Shown here piece by piece: positions 54,253 to 63,055 of a stretch of 64,000 bases of DNA. The position numbers and the translations under genes are program-made. The notes beneath the pieces were generated by a model, which had not been told where the DNA came from, made no database searches, and saw nothing but the letters and a program-made list of their open reading frames with translations. Position 1 is the stretch's first letter, and every line of letters starts with the position of its first letter. Source of the stretch: Mycobacterium attenuatum. GTDB taxonomy: Bacteria > Actinomycetota > Actinomycetes > Mycobacteriales > Mycobacteriaceae. Location of the stretch: contig NZ_UPHT01000042.1 of NCBI RefSeq assembly GCF_900566085.1, positions 21,729-85,728 on the forward strand, in the 5' to 3' direction.

Positions 54253-55105
54253 CTATCCACCCGCGGTGCTCGACGACGCCGACGCGGCCACGGTCGGCTG
54301 AAATGCGGAGAAGTATCGAGCGGTTTGCTCATGCTGCGGTGACCGGAACACCTGTTCGGTGGGACCCTCCTCGACCAGCCTGCCGTCGAAGAACAAAGCG
54401 GTCCGGTCTCCGATGTGTGCGGCTTGGGCCAAGTCATGGGTCACGATGATCACGGTCAGGCGGCGCGCCAGCGATGGGATGAGCCCTTCGATCTTTTCGG
54501 TCGTCGTCGGGTCCAGTGCGGAAGTGGGCTCGTCGAGCAGCAGCACCTCGGGGTTGACCGCAAGCGCGCGGGCCAGACACAGCAGCTGCTGCTGGCCGCC
54601 GGAGAGCCGAAACGGCGAATCACCGAGCCGGTCTTTGACCGCGGGCCAAAGGCCCACCTCGGTCAGCCGAGCCTCGGCAACGTGGCCGAATTCCCGTCGT
54701 GGCACTATCTTGTGGGCGCGCACACCGGCGACCACGTTGTCGCAGATGGACGCGGATGAACATGGGAAAGGGATTGGGACGCTGGAACAGCATGGTGACC
54801 CTGCGGCGAAACTCCATCAGGTCGCGCTTTTCGAAAATGCTGCGGCCGCCCAGCAAGACCTCACCGGTATGCCGGTATCCAGAAACTTTGTCGTTCATCC
54901 GATTCGGGGTTCGCAAGAACGTCGTCTTGCCCGAACCGGCGGGTCTCAGTAGTGAGGTCACCGCGCGCGCGGGAAAGTCCAGGCTCACCTCGTCGAGCAC
55001 CGTCTTGGCTCCGAAGCCGAGGGTCCGGTTGACCGTCCGCATCACCGGCGCGACGGCCTCATCGGCGGCAGCGCCGGTCGTGGCGTCGGGCTCTTCAGCA
55101 TCCAT
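54253..55105 (-). pseudogene. pstB: pstB phosphate transporter ATPase, frameshifted by a 10-base duplication
   Basis: Two overlapping frames together encode a PstB (Rv0933-like) ABC ATPase. The first (from ATG 55105) has GSGKTTFLRT as Walker A, with Arg in place of the usual first Gly (LRPAGSGKT), and runs to FQRPNPFPMFIR. A 10-base imperfect tandem duplication at 54741-54760 then shifts the frame. The second frame continues with RAHKIVPRREF, the ABC signature LSGGQQQLL, Walker B VLLLDEPTSALD and the His switch THD. Without the duplication the two join exactly. The signature and Walker B half may still be translated but cannot work alone. Confidence 0.86.
54741..54760. repeat. 10-base imperfect tandem duplication in pstB
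   Basis: Two adjacent 10-mers, CGCAGATGGA and CGCGGATGAA (8 of 10 identical). Removal of either copy restores the pstB frame. Seen directly. Confidence 0.75.
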
Positions 55106-55265
55106 CGGCAGCCGATGCCCCTTCCGTTCCGCGCCCGGCGATGCCCCTTGTCACCCTTCCGTTTACCCGCGAAGGTTTACATATTCACCTTTTCGTTCAT
55201 ACGTTTCGCAGGAGCGGTTCCGGTTCGGCTCGCGGCCTGTGGCGACGTGGGTGTAGAGGAGTTCC

Positions 55266-56366
55266 GTGAGGTTCAACCGACCTGGCGTCCCGAGCGCCAT
55301 AGTGTGCCTGCTCACCGCGGCCGTACTGGTGTTGCCGGCATGTGGCGGGCATAACGGCAGCGCCGCCGCGAAGATCGACTGCGGCGGCAAGAAGGAACTC
55401 CAGGACGCCGGCTCCACCGCGCAACAGAACGCGATCGAGCAGTTCGTCTACGCCTACATCCGGGCGTGCCCGGGTTACACGCTGGACTACAACGCGAACG
55501 GCTCGGGAGCCGGGGTTGAGGAGTTCGTCAACAACCGGACCGATCTCGCGGGCTCCGACGTGCCGCTGGACCCGACGACCGGTCAGCCCGACCGGGCCGC
55601 GGCCCGGTGCGGTTCACCGGCGTGGGACCTGCCCACGGTGTTCGGCCCGATCGCGGTGACCTACAACGTCAAGGGCGTGAGCAAGCTGAACCTGGACGGG
55701 CCCACCACCGCGAAGATCTTCAACGGCACCATCACCAGATGGGACGATCCCGCGATCAAAGCCCTCAACGCCGACACCGGCCTGCCGCCGACGCCCATCC
55801 ACGTCATCTTCCGCAGCGACAAATCTGGCACCACGGCCAACTTCCAGAAGTACCTCGACGGGGCATCTGATGGCGCCTGGGGCAAAGGCGTCGGCGAGAC
55901 GTTCAAGGGGGGAGTCGGTGACGGCGCCGCCGGCAATAACGGCACGTCGGCGCTGCTGGAGACGACCGACGGGTCGATCACTTACAACGAGTGGTCATTT
56001 GCCGTGGGCAAGCAGCTGCACATGGCCGGCATCATCACCTCAGCGGGCCCGGACCCGGTGCTGATCACGACCGACTCGGTTGGCAAGACGATCGCCGGGG
56101 CGCGCTTCCAGGGCCAGGGCAACGACCTGGTGCTCGACACGTCGTCGTTCTACAAGCCGACGCAGGCCGGCGCCTACCCGATCGTGCTGGCGACCTATGA
56201 GATCGTGTGCTCCAAATACCCGGACGCGGCGACGGGCAAAGCGGTCAGGGCGTTCATGCAGGCCGCGATCGGGCCGGGTCAGGACGGCCTGGAACAGTAC
56301 GGATCCATCCCGTTGCCGACCTCGTTTCAGGCCAAGTTGTCGAAAGCGGTCAATGCTATCTCGTGA
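55266..56366 (+). CDS. pstS2: PstS2-like phosphate-binding lipoprotein
   Basis: An intact 366-residue orthologue of PstS2 (Rv0932c). GTG start with GAGGAG four bases upstream; signal peptide ending in lipobox LPAC. Phosphate-loop motifs [26 protein letters not shown] and [13 protein letters not shown] are complete. It is divergent from the broken pstB arm and 21 bases before pknD, the same arrangement as in H37Rv. It also shares many segments with the pstS3-like protein at 17.4 kb, but is the closer match to PstS2. Retained although the permease genes beside it are lost, so it may serve PknD sensing or another transporter. Confidence 0.92.
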   Translation: MRFNRPGVPSAIVCLLTAAVLVLPACGGHNGSAAAKIDCGGKKELQDAGSTAQQNAIEQFVYAYIRACPGYTLDYNANGSGAGVEEFVNNRTDLAGSDVPLDPTTGQPDRAAARCGSPAWDLPTVFGPIAVTYNVKGVSKLNLDGPTTAKIFNGTITRWDDPAIKALNADTGLPPTPIHVIFRSDKSGTTANFQKYLDGASDGAWGKGVGETFKGGVGDGAAGNNGTSALLETTDGSITYNEWSFAVGKQLHMAGIITSAGPDPVLITTDSVGKTIAGARFQGQGNDLVLDTSSFYKPTQAGAYPIVLATYEIVCSKYPDAATGKAVRAFMQAAIGPGQDGLEQYGSIPLPTSFQAKLSKAVNAIS

Positions 56367-56387
56367 TGCGGTGAAGGGAGCTCGGCC

Positions 56388-58385
56388 GTGACCGATGCGC
56401 GGACGGGGGCCCGGTTCGGGCCCTATGAGCTGAGGCGATTGCTGGGCCGCGGCGGGATGGGGGAGGTCTACGAGGCTGAGGACACCCGTAAGCACCGGGT
56501 GGTGGCGCTGAAGCTGATCTCCCCGGAATTTTCCGGCGACCCGGTGTTTCGCGCCCGCATGCAACGTGAGGCCGACGCCGCGGGACGGCTGACCGAGCCG
56601 CACGTGGTTCCCATCCATGACTACGGCGAGATCGACGGCAAGCTGTTCCTGGAGATGCGGCTGGTCGACGGCACCGACTTGGCCACGCTGGTGAAGCGGG
56701 CCGGGCCGTTGAGCCCGGCGCGTGCGGTGGCCATCGTGCGCCAGATCGCGGCCGCGCTGGATGCCGCGCACCTCACCGGCGTGACCCACCGCGACGTCAA
56801 ACCGGAGAACATCCTGGTCACCGCCGATGACTTCGCCTATCTGGTGGACTTCGGCATCGCCCGCGCGGCCACCGATCCGGGGCTGACCCGGGCCGGGATC
56901 GCGATGGGCACCTACAGCTACATGGCTCCGGAGCGGTTCACCGGCGACGAGGTCACGTATCGGGCCGATATCTATTCGCTGGCGTGCGTGCTGAACGAAT
57001 GCTTGACCGGGTCGCCGCCGTATCCGGCCGACAGCATCGAACGGGCCGTCGGCGCGCATCTGACCCAGCCCGCTCCGCAGCCCAGCCGGTTGCGGCCCGG
57101 GCACGTTCCGCAGGCGTTCGACGAGGTGATCGCCAAAGGCATGGCCAAGAATCCCGGGGAGCGCTACCGCAGCGCCGGCGAGCTGGCAGCTGCCGCCCAC
57201 GCGGCGCTGAGCGCGCCCGAACAGGACCAGGCCACCACGATTCTGCGGCGGCTGGACCAGGACGCGCACCCGCCGCTCGGACCGGGCGGTGCACCCGGCT
57301 ACCGCGCGCCCGGCTCCGCCGGCGTCCCGTTGAGCCCGGCCCAGCCCTCGCCCCGCGCCGAGACGATGGCGGGGCCCGTGCCTTCGGCATTGGGCACCGG
57401 CAGCTGGCGTGACCAGCCCAGACCAGCGCCGCCCGCGGGCCCGGCCGGGGCGCCCGGGTTCGGCCAGCCACCCCGCGCGCCGGCGCCCGACTTCGCACCG
57501 GCCGCGCCCCAGCGCCGCTCCAAGCGCACGCTGTGGATCGTGATGGGAGCCGTCGCAGTGCTCCTCGTCGCCACCGCGATCGGGTATGTGGTGACCCGCC
57601 CGTCGCACCCCTCGACGCCGGCGTCCGGGCAGACCGTGCTGCCGTTCAAGGGCATCGACTTCCGGCTCTCGCCGGGCGGCGTTGCAGTCGACAGCGCCGG
57701 CAACGTCTACGTCACCAGCGAGGGCATGTACGGCCGGGTCGTGGAGTTGACGAAGGGGTCGAGCACCGCGACGGTGCTGCCATTCACCGGGCTTTACCAG
57801 CCGCAGGGGCTGGCGGTGGACGGCTCCGGCGCGGTGTACGTCACCGATTTCAATAACCGGGTGGTGATGCTGCCCGCCGGCTCCAACAGCCAGACGGTGC
57901 TGCCGTTCGACGGCCTCAACTATCCCGAAGGGGTGGCCGTGGATGCGCAGGGCAGCGTGTATGTCGCCGACCGTGGCAACAGCAGAGTGGTCAAGCTGGC
58001 GGCGGGCGCCAAAACCCAGACCGTGCTGCCCTTCGACGGCCTGAAGAACCCCGACGGTGTGGCGGTGGACGGCGCCGGCGCTGTCTACGTCACCGACACC
58101 GACAACAACCGGGTGGTCAAGCTGGATGGCGGGTCCAACAGCCAGACCGTGCTGGCCTTCCGCCAACTCTCCGTGCCGTGGGGTATCGCGGTGGACACGG
58201 TGGGCAACGTCTACGTCACCGAGCACAACAAGAACGATGTGGTGAAGCTGGACGCCGGGTCGAACACCCAGACGGTGCTGCCGTTCACCGGCCTCAATAC
58301 CCCGCTGGCGGTCGCGGTTGACGGGTCGGGGAATGTGTACGTCGCCGACCGCGGCAACGACCGGGCGGTCAAACTGACGCGCTGA
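56388..58385 (+). CDS. pknD: Transmembrane Ser/Thr protein kinase PknD with NHL propeller
   Basis: A 665-residue receptor kinase, one residue longer than I recall for Rv0931c. Kinase domain at residues about 12-275: GRGGMGEVYEA, catalytic Lys42, THRDVKPEN and the activation loop with TRAGIAMGTYSYMAPE. A Pro/Ala-rich juxtamembrane linker leads to one membrane helix (about 382-402). The extracellular sensor is a six-bladed propeller of NHL-type repeats, each with the pattern TVLPF-x-GL...GVAVD...VYVxDxxNxRVVKL. All catalytic residues are present. It follows pstS2, which supports a phosphate-sensing role. M. tuberculosis PknD phosphorylates an anti-anti-sigma factor, which is of interest given the sigF locus here. 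Confidence 0.96.
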   Translation: MTDARTGARFGPYELRRLLGRGGMGEVYEAEDTRKHRVVALKLISPEFSGDPVFRARMQREADAAGRLTEPHVVPIHDYGEIDGKLFLEMRLVDGTDLATLVKRAGPLSPARAVAIVRQIAAALDAAHLTGVTHRDVKPENILVTADDFAYLVDFGIARAATDPGLTRAGIAMGTYSYMAPERFTGDEVTYRADIYSLACVLNECLTGSPPYPADSIERAVGAHLTQPAPQPSRLRPGHVPQAFDEVIAKGMAKNPGERYRSAGELAAAAHAALSAPEQDQATTILRRLDQDAHPPLGPGGAPGYRAPGSAGVPLSPAQPSPRAETMAGPVPSALGTGSWRDQPRPAPPAGPAGAPGFGQPPRAPAPDFAPAAPQRRSKRTLWIVMGAVAVLLVATAIGYVVTRPSHPSTPASGQTVLPFKGIDFRLSPGGVAVDSAGNVYVTSEGMYGRVVELTKGSSTATVLPFTGLYQPQGLAVDGSGAVYVTDFNNRVVMLPAGSNSQTVLPFDGLNYPEGVAVDAQGSVYVADRGNSRVVKLAAGAKTQTVLPFDGLKNPDGVAVDGAGAVYVTDTDNNRVVKLDGGSNSQTVLAFRQLSVPWGIAVDTVGNVYVTEHNKNDVVKLDAGSNTQTVLPFTGLNTPLAVAVDGSGNVYVADRGNDRAVKLTR

Positions 58386-58388
58386 GCG

Positions 58389-60629
58389 CTACTGCGCGCC
58401 GGCCGGCTCTTCCAGGAACACGATGCCGCTGCGGTCCACCTCGTGCACCCGGCCCGTCGAGAGATCGAAGAACATCCCGACGATTCGGACCGCTCCGGAA
58501 GCCACCGCCGGGGCCAGAATCGGGTTGCGGGACAGCCTTTCCGTCTGGACGGCGACGTTGACAACGGCCAGTTGGTCGGCGTCGGTGAAGCCGTTGGACA
58601 CCGCGCTGAGCCGGGCCGGATGGTTATCGCGGAATGCGGCCAGGCTTTCGTGTGCATGCTGCAGCCACTGGCCATAGGGCCCCAGGGCACTGGTCGGCTC
58701 CAGCAGCACCTGCAGCGCGTGGCATGACGAATGTCCGCACACCACAACCGAACTCACGTCCAGCTTGTTGACCGCGAAGTCCAGCGCCGCGTCGACGGAA
58801 TGCTCGGCGGGATCGGTCGGTACCAGGTTGCCGACGTTGCGGATGATGTAGAGGTCACCGGGGCGGCTGGCGGTGATGACGTCCGGCAGGATCCGTGAGT
58901 CGGCACAGGTGAGAAACAGCGTGTCCGGGTTCGGCGGACCGGTCAGCGCGCGCACCTGGTGGTGCAGTGCCCTGGCGCCGTTGCGGTGGTACTCCTCGAC
59001 GCCGTGGAGGATGGACGCGCGTTCGGGATGCTTGTCGCGCCGCGACGGCCATGCGACATCCCGCAGCGACGTGGTCCCGAAGTGACGCTTCGGCGGACTG
59101 CTGTGCGCGCTGATCATGTTCGCCGGCGACGACTCGATGATGGCGACCGATCCGCCGGTTGCCTCATGGGCGGTTTTCCAGTCCGAAATCGCCTCGGACA
59201 CCGCGTGATCGATGTAGTCGGCGTTCAGGTTCAGCGTCACATCGACACCTGGCGGCAGCGTCGAGAGCACGTGCGTCAGGCGCGGCAGCAGCAGGAAGCT
59301 CAGCGTGCCGTCGATGTCAACCCGCCAATGCTTGGCCTCTTCGCCCACCGGCTTGGCCTCGATCGGCGCACGTACCACCCGGATCAGCAGGAACAGGATT
59401 GCGACCGCCAGCCCGATCGCCACGCCTTCGAGCAGGTTGAGGAACACGACACAGAGGATGGTGATGGTGTAGATGACGAAATTGCCGGTGCGCAAAGCGA
59501 TTCGGATGTGAGCCAACTTGACCAGCTGGATGCCGATCACAATGAGCAGGCCGGCCAACGCCGCCTTGGGAATGAGTTCCACCAGGTTGGTGAACAGCGA
59601 CGCGAACAACAGGACCCATACCCCGTGCAATATCGCCGACATCCGAGTTCGGGCGCCGGCCGCCACATTGGCCGAACTGCGGACGATAACCCCGGTGATG
59701 GGCAGGCCACCCAAGAGTCCGGACACCATGTTCGCGCTGCCCTGCCCGATCATTTCCCGGTTGAAGTTGGTGCGGGGCCCCTTATGCAGCTTGTCGACAC
59801 CGACTGCGCACAGCAGCGATTCGACGCTGGCGATCAGCGCGATAGTGACGACCCCGATGACGATGGCGCCGATCTCCTGAGTCCACGGGCGGCCGTCGGG
59901 GGACATGGCTGGAAGATTGGGCAAGCTGATGGCCTCGAAAAAGTTGCCGGACAACATAACTCGCTCAACGTCCAATCCGGTGGCCTGCGCCAGCGCGGTC
60001 GCCGCGACGATGGCCACCAGAGCGCCCGGAACCATTCGCAGCTTGGCCGGCAGCTTCGACCACGACAGCAAAATGGCGATGACCGTCCCGCCGACGATCA
60101 CCTCGTGCAGTTCGTGATGCAGGAGGCCGTTGGGTAAAGCCACGATGTTCTGCCATGCCGAGCTCCGGGACGAACCACCCACCAGCACGTGAATCTGCTG
60201 CAACGCGATGGTGATGCCGATGCCGGCCAGCATGGCGTGCACCACCACCGGAGCAATGGCGAGCGCCCCGCGGGCCATCCGGCTCACCCCGAACCCGATC
60301 TGCAGGGCACCTGCCCCGATGGTCATCAGGCACAACATCGGCCAGCCGAGTTGGTCGATCAGCCCGGCGACCACCACGGTCAGGCCCGCAGCCGGCCCGC
60401 TGACCTGAACCGACGACCCGCCGATGGTTCCCGCGACAATGCCGCCTACCACTGCCGCGATCAGACCCGCGACCAGCGGGGCTCCCGAGGCGATCGCGAT
60501 CCCCAGCGACAGCGGCAGCGCGACCAGGAAGACGACAAGCGATGCCGGAATGTCGTGCCGCAGGTTAACTAACATCGACCGTGACCGGGTTCCGGTACGT
60601 AGGGCGGAGTCCTTGATAGCAGCACTCAT
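58389..60629 (-). CDS. SulP anion transporter fused to beta-carbonic anhydrase (Rv3273 orthologue)
   Basis: About 746 residues from ATG 60629, preceded by GAGGAG; the frame is open to 60725. Residues about 20-420 form a SulP/SLC26 transporter with 10 or more membrane helices (PASLVVFLVALPLSLGIAIA), followed by a linker/STAS-like region. The C-terminal 200 residues are a beta-carbonic anhydrase with zinc motifs CADSR and CGHSSC. The fusion suggests a bicarbonate carrier that gains its substrate from the attached enzyme, as in the H37Rv protein. Its stop lies three bases after the pknD stop, tail to tail. Confidence 0.93.
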   Translation of the reverse strand: MSAAIKDSALRTGTRSRSMLVNLRHDIPASLVVFLVALPLSLGIAIASGAPLVAGLIAAVVGGIVAGTIGGSSVQVSGPAAGLTVVVAGLIDQLGWPMLCLMTIGAGALQIGFGVSRMARGALAIAPVVVHAMLAGIGITIALQQIHVLVGGSSRSSAWQNIVALPNGLLHHELHEVIVGGTVIAILLSWSKLPAKLRMVPGALVAIVAATALAQATGLDVERVMLSGNFFEAISLPNLPAMSPDGRPWTQEIGAIVIGVVTIALIASVESLLCAVGVDKLHKGPRTNFNREMIGQGSANMVSGLLGGLPITGVIVRSSANVAAGARTRMSAILHGVWVLLFASLFTNLVELIPKAALAGLLIVIGIQLVKLAHIRIALRTGNFVIYTITILCVVFLNLLEGVAIGLAVAILFLLIRVVRAPIEAKPVGEEAKHWRVDIDGTLSFLLLPRLTHVLSTLPPGVDVTLNLNADYIDHAVSEAISDWKTAHEATGGSVAIIESSPANMISAHSSPPKRHFGTTSLRDVAWPSRRDKHPERASILHGVEEYHRNGARALHHQVRALTGPPNPDTLFLTCADSRILPDVITASRPGDLYIIRNVGNLVPTDPAEHSVDAALDFAVNKLDVSSVVVCGHSSCHALQVLLEPTSALGPYGQWLQHAHESLAAFRDNHPARLSAVSNGFTDADQLAVVNVAVQTERLSRNPILAPAVASGAVRIVGMFFDLSTGRVHEVDRSGIVFLEEPAGAQ

Positions 60630-60859
60630 ATCGTGGCTCCTCGAACCGATCAAGAGGTCATCGGCGGCAGACCGCTTCCCCGTCGCCAGGCTCTGCTGTC
60701 CACGGCTTGGAAGACGAGAGTTCATATTGAGTAAGTAGTGAATATGTGCGGGTATGGAATACGACCATGTAATCCTCTACGAGGGGTCTGAACGCGGTCA
60801 CCGCCGGTAGGTCAACTCATCGGCAACTCAAAGAAAGCTGTCGACGGTGACACCGGAAT

Positions 60860-62044
60860 TTAGGGTTCAGTCAGAAACACGTCGTTGTGCTCTCCGGCGG
60901 CCGGCGGTGACTCGGCGACCACCGCGCTGAAGCTCGAGTAGCGCGCCGGCGTCCGGATCACGGTGACGGCGTGGTTCCCGCGGCCGACTTCGACGGCCAG
61001 CTCATTCTCGGCGAACAGCGCGGTGTCGACGACCTGCTTCCAGGTATAGGGAAGGCAGGCCATCAGGCCGGCGTCTTGCAGCAGCTCCACCCATTCGGCG
61101 GCGGACCTGGCGGCCAGTGCCGATTGCAGCTCGTCGGTCAGCTCGTGATAGTGGATCGCCCGCGCGCGCTGGTCGACGAACCGCTCGTCGTCGAGGAGAT
61201 CGGGCCGGCCGATCAGCTGGCACAGCTTGTTCCAATGCTTGGGCACATAGGCGCTGATCAACAGATATCCGTCGGCGGCGCGGTACGCGTCTGACGGCTG
61301 GGTGGCAAAGCCAACTCCCTTGCGCCGCTTGGGTTGTGGTGCCTTTTCGGGTTTCGGCCGGTCGCCGCTGGTCTTGTTCAGATGCATGGTCAGCTGGTTG
61401 GCCTGCAGGCCCACCGCGACGTCGTACATGGCTACCCGGACGGTGTCGGCCACCCCGTGGCGCTCGCGGTTGAGCAGCGCGGCCAGCACCGCTTGGGCCA
61501 GCACGTGGCCGCTGGCGTTGTCGACCAGCTGGAACGGGATGATCTGCGGCTTGCCATCCGGGGTGGGCATTCCGGTGGTCATCCCGGCCTCGGCGGCAAC
61601 CATCAGGTCCACCCCCGGCCGGTTGCCGTGCGGGCCGTTGCCACCGAATGCCGACAGGCGCGCGTAGACCAGTTTCGGATTGCGTGCGCGCAAGTCGTCG
61701 GGACCCAGGCCCATGCGCTCCATGACGCCCGGGCGAAAACCTTCCAGCACCACATCGGCGGTGTCGGCGAGCCGCAGTATCTGCTGCCTGGCCGCGTCGG
61801 TGGTCAGATCCACCGTTACCGACTTCTTGCCGCGGTTGTTGGGCAGAAAATACGTGGGCAGCGGCGGCCGTCCGGGAAGGACCGCGGTGATGTGGCGCGC
61901 CGCCTCACCGCCGGGCGCCTCGATCTTGATCACCTCGGCACCCAGGTCGGCCAGCACCTGGCCGGCGAGCGGCCCGGCGACGTTCTGGGTGAAATCGAGT
62001 ATCCGAAACCCGTCGAGTGGCTTGGCAGCTGTGTCCTTCGGCAT
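60860..62044 (-). CDS. Family III CoA-transferase (CaiB/BaiF; Rv3272 orthologue)
   Basis: A 394-residue family III CoA-transferase. The N-terminal DGFRILDFTQNVAGPLAGQ, LADLGAEVIKIEAPGGE and NNRGKKSVTVDL are signature motifs, and the catalytic Asp region is in GVDLMVAAEAG. The family moves CoA between acyl groups, for example in carnitine, formyl-CoA or branched acyl metabolism; relatives in actinobacteria also include alpha-methylacyl-CoA racemases. The substrate cannot be told from the sequence. Upstream of the SulP-carbonic anhydrase gene, as in H37Rv. Confidence 0.92.
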   Translation of the reverse strand: MPKDTAAKPLDGFRILDFTQNVAGPLAGQVLADLGAEVIKIEAPGGEAARHITAVLPGRPPLPTYFLPNNRGKKSVTVDLTTDAARQQILRLADTADVVLEGFRPGVMERMGLGPDDLRARNPKLVYARLSAFGGNGPHGNRPGVDLMVAAEAGMTTGMPTPDGKPQIIPFQLVDNASGHVLAQAVLAALLNRERHGVADTVRVAMYDVAVGLQANQLTMHLNKTSGDRPKPEKAPQPKRRKGVGFATQPSDAYRAADGYLLISAYVPKHWNKLCQLIGRPDLLDDERFVDQRARAIHYHELTDELQSALAARSAAEWVELLQDAGLMACLPYTWKQVVDTALFAENELAVEVGRGNHAVTVIRTPARYSSFSAVVAESPPAAGEHNDVFLTEP

Positions 62045-62260
62045 CGGCGAGCCCTTCCTGGTCGTGCCTCACGTGCCGTCGCCTGCCGGCGCAGCACCGC
62101 CGTACAGTTCTCGGCCGTCGGCCCATCCTGGCGGCGCGCCCCTTCGGCGATCTTCTCGACGGCCGCAGGCTTGTGGTCAGTCAGCGTAATCACCATCGCT
62201 TCGGTAACAGTGGGCCGGTCGAACCGGCACCGCGTCGGCCTTGCCTCTAACATCGTCGGG

Positions 62261-62935
62261 ATGGATACCGGGATCTCGCAGACCGACCACTGCCATGGGG
62301 CCACACCCGCAATGCCGGCGGTCGAGCGGGATTCCGAATGGCAGCACAACGTCTTGTGGGCCCGCCGGCTGGCGTGGGTCAGCCTGGCGGTGTTGCTCAT
62401 CGAGGGTGCCATTGGGTTGTGGCAGGGCCTGTCGGTGCGATCCGTGGCATTGACCGGGTGGGCTCTTGCCGGCGGCTCCGAGGGCCTGGCCAGCGCCATG
62501 GTGCTGTGGCGCTTCACCGGCGACCGCACGCTGTCGCCGACCGCCGAGCGGCGGGCGCAACGTGGTGTCGCGGTGTCGTTCTGGCTGACCGCCCCCTACA
62601 TCGCCGCCGAATCCCTGCACCACCTGGTCGGCCGCCAGCACGCCGAAACCTCGTTGCTGGGCATCGCGTTGACGGCCATCGCGCTGGTGCTCATGCCGAT
62701 GCTGGGCTGGGCCAACCACAAACTGGGCGGCCGCCTGAAATCGGGGGCCACCGAGGGCGAAGGCACCCAGAACTACCTGTGCGCCGCGCAGGCCGCGGGG
62801 GTGCTGCTGGGCCTGGCGATCACGGCAGGCTGGCCCGGCGGCTGGTGGGTCGACCCGGTCATCGGACTCGCCATCTCCGGTGTCGCCGTGTGGCAGGGTG
62901 TCCGGTCCTGGCAGGGTCACGACTGCGGCTGCTGA
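62261..62935 (+). CDS. Integral membrane protein, cation-diffusion-like (Rv3271c orthologue)
   Basis: A 224-residue protein with about five or six membrane helices (from LAWVSLAVLLIEGAIGLWQG onward). The arrangement and SEG...GHDCGC C-terminus recall the membrane part of cation-diffusion-facilitator-like transporters, without their cytoplasmic domain. It has a His-rich N-terminus (DHCHGA) and ends in Cys-rich GHDCGC, both able to bind metal. In H37Rv the next gene is ctpC, a Mn/Zn pump; here a PE_PGRS gene follows instead. The function is inferred only. The long open frame upstream is antisense to the CoA-transferase. Confidence 0.85.
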   Translation: MDTGISQTDHCHGATPAMPAVERDSEWQHNVLWARRLAWVSLAVLLIEGAIGLWQGLSVRSVALTGWALAGGSEGLASAMVLWRFTGDRTLSPTAERRAQRGVAVSFWLTAPYIAAESLHHLVGRQHAETSLLGIALTAIALVLMPMLGWANHKLGGRLKSGATEGEGTQNYLCAAQAAGVLLGLAITAGWPGGWWVDPVIGLAISGVAVWQGVRSWQGHDCGC

Positions 62936-63055
62936 CGCGAGAAGAGGAGGTGACCAAGACCTCGACTACGTCAAGGGCGCTTCAGCCCGTTCCGCTGCAC
63001 ACCAATTGCTGAGCTAGTCAACAGTTCTCAGCCCCGTCAGACGCAGATGAACGCC

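Noticed and set aside
51338..55105. The pst damage as simply poor base calling
   Set aside because: A nonsense substitution, a ~135-base deletion and a diverged 10-base duplication are not typical base-calling errors, and genes on either side are clean. The pstS1 homopolymer lesion alone could still be an error.
62951..63013. A 20-codon frame with GAGGAG directly before GTG after the Rv3271c-like gene
   Set aside because: Spacing between the purine tract and GTG is too short and no family or conservation can be argued.
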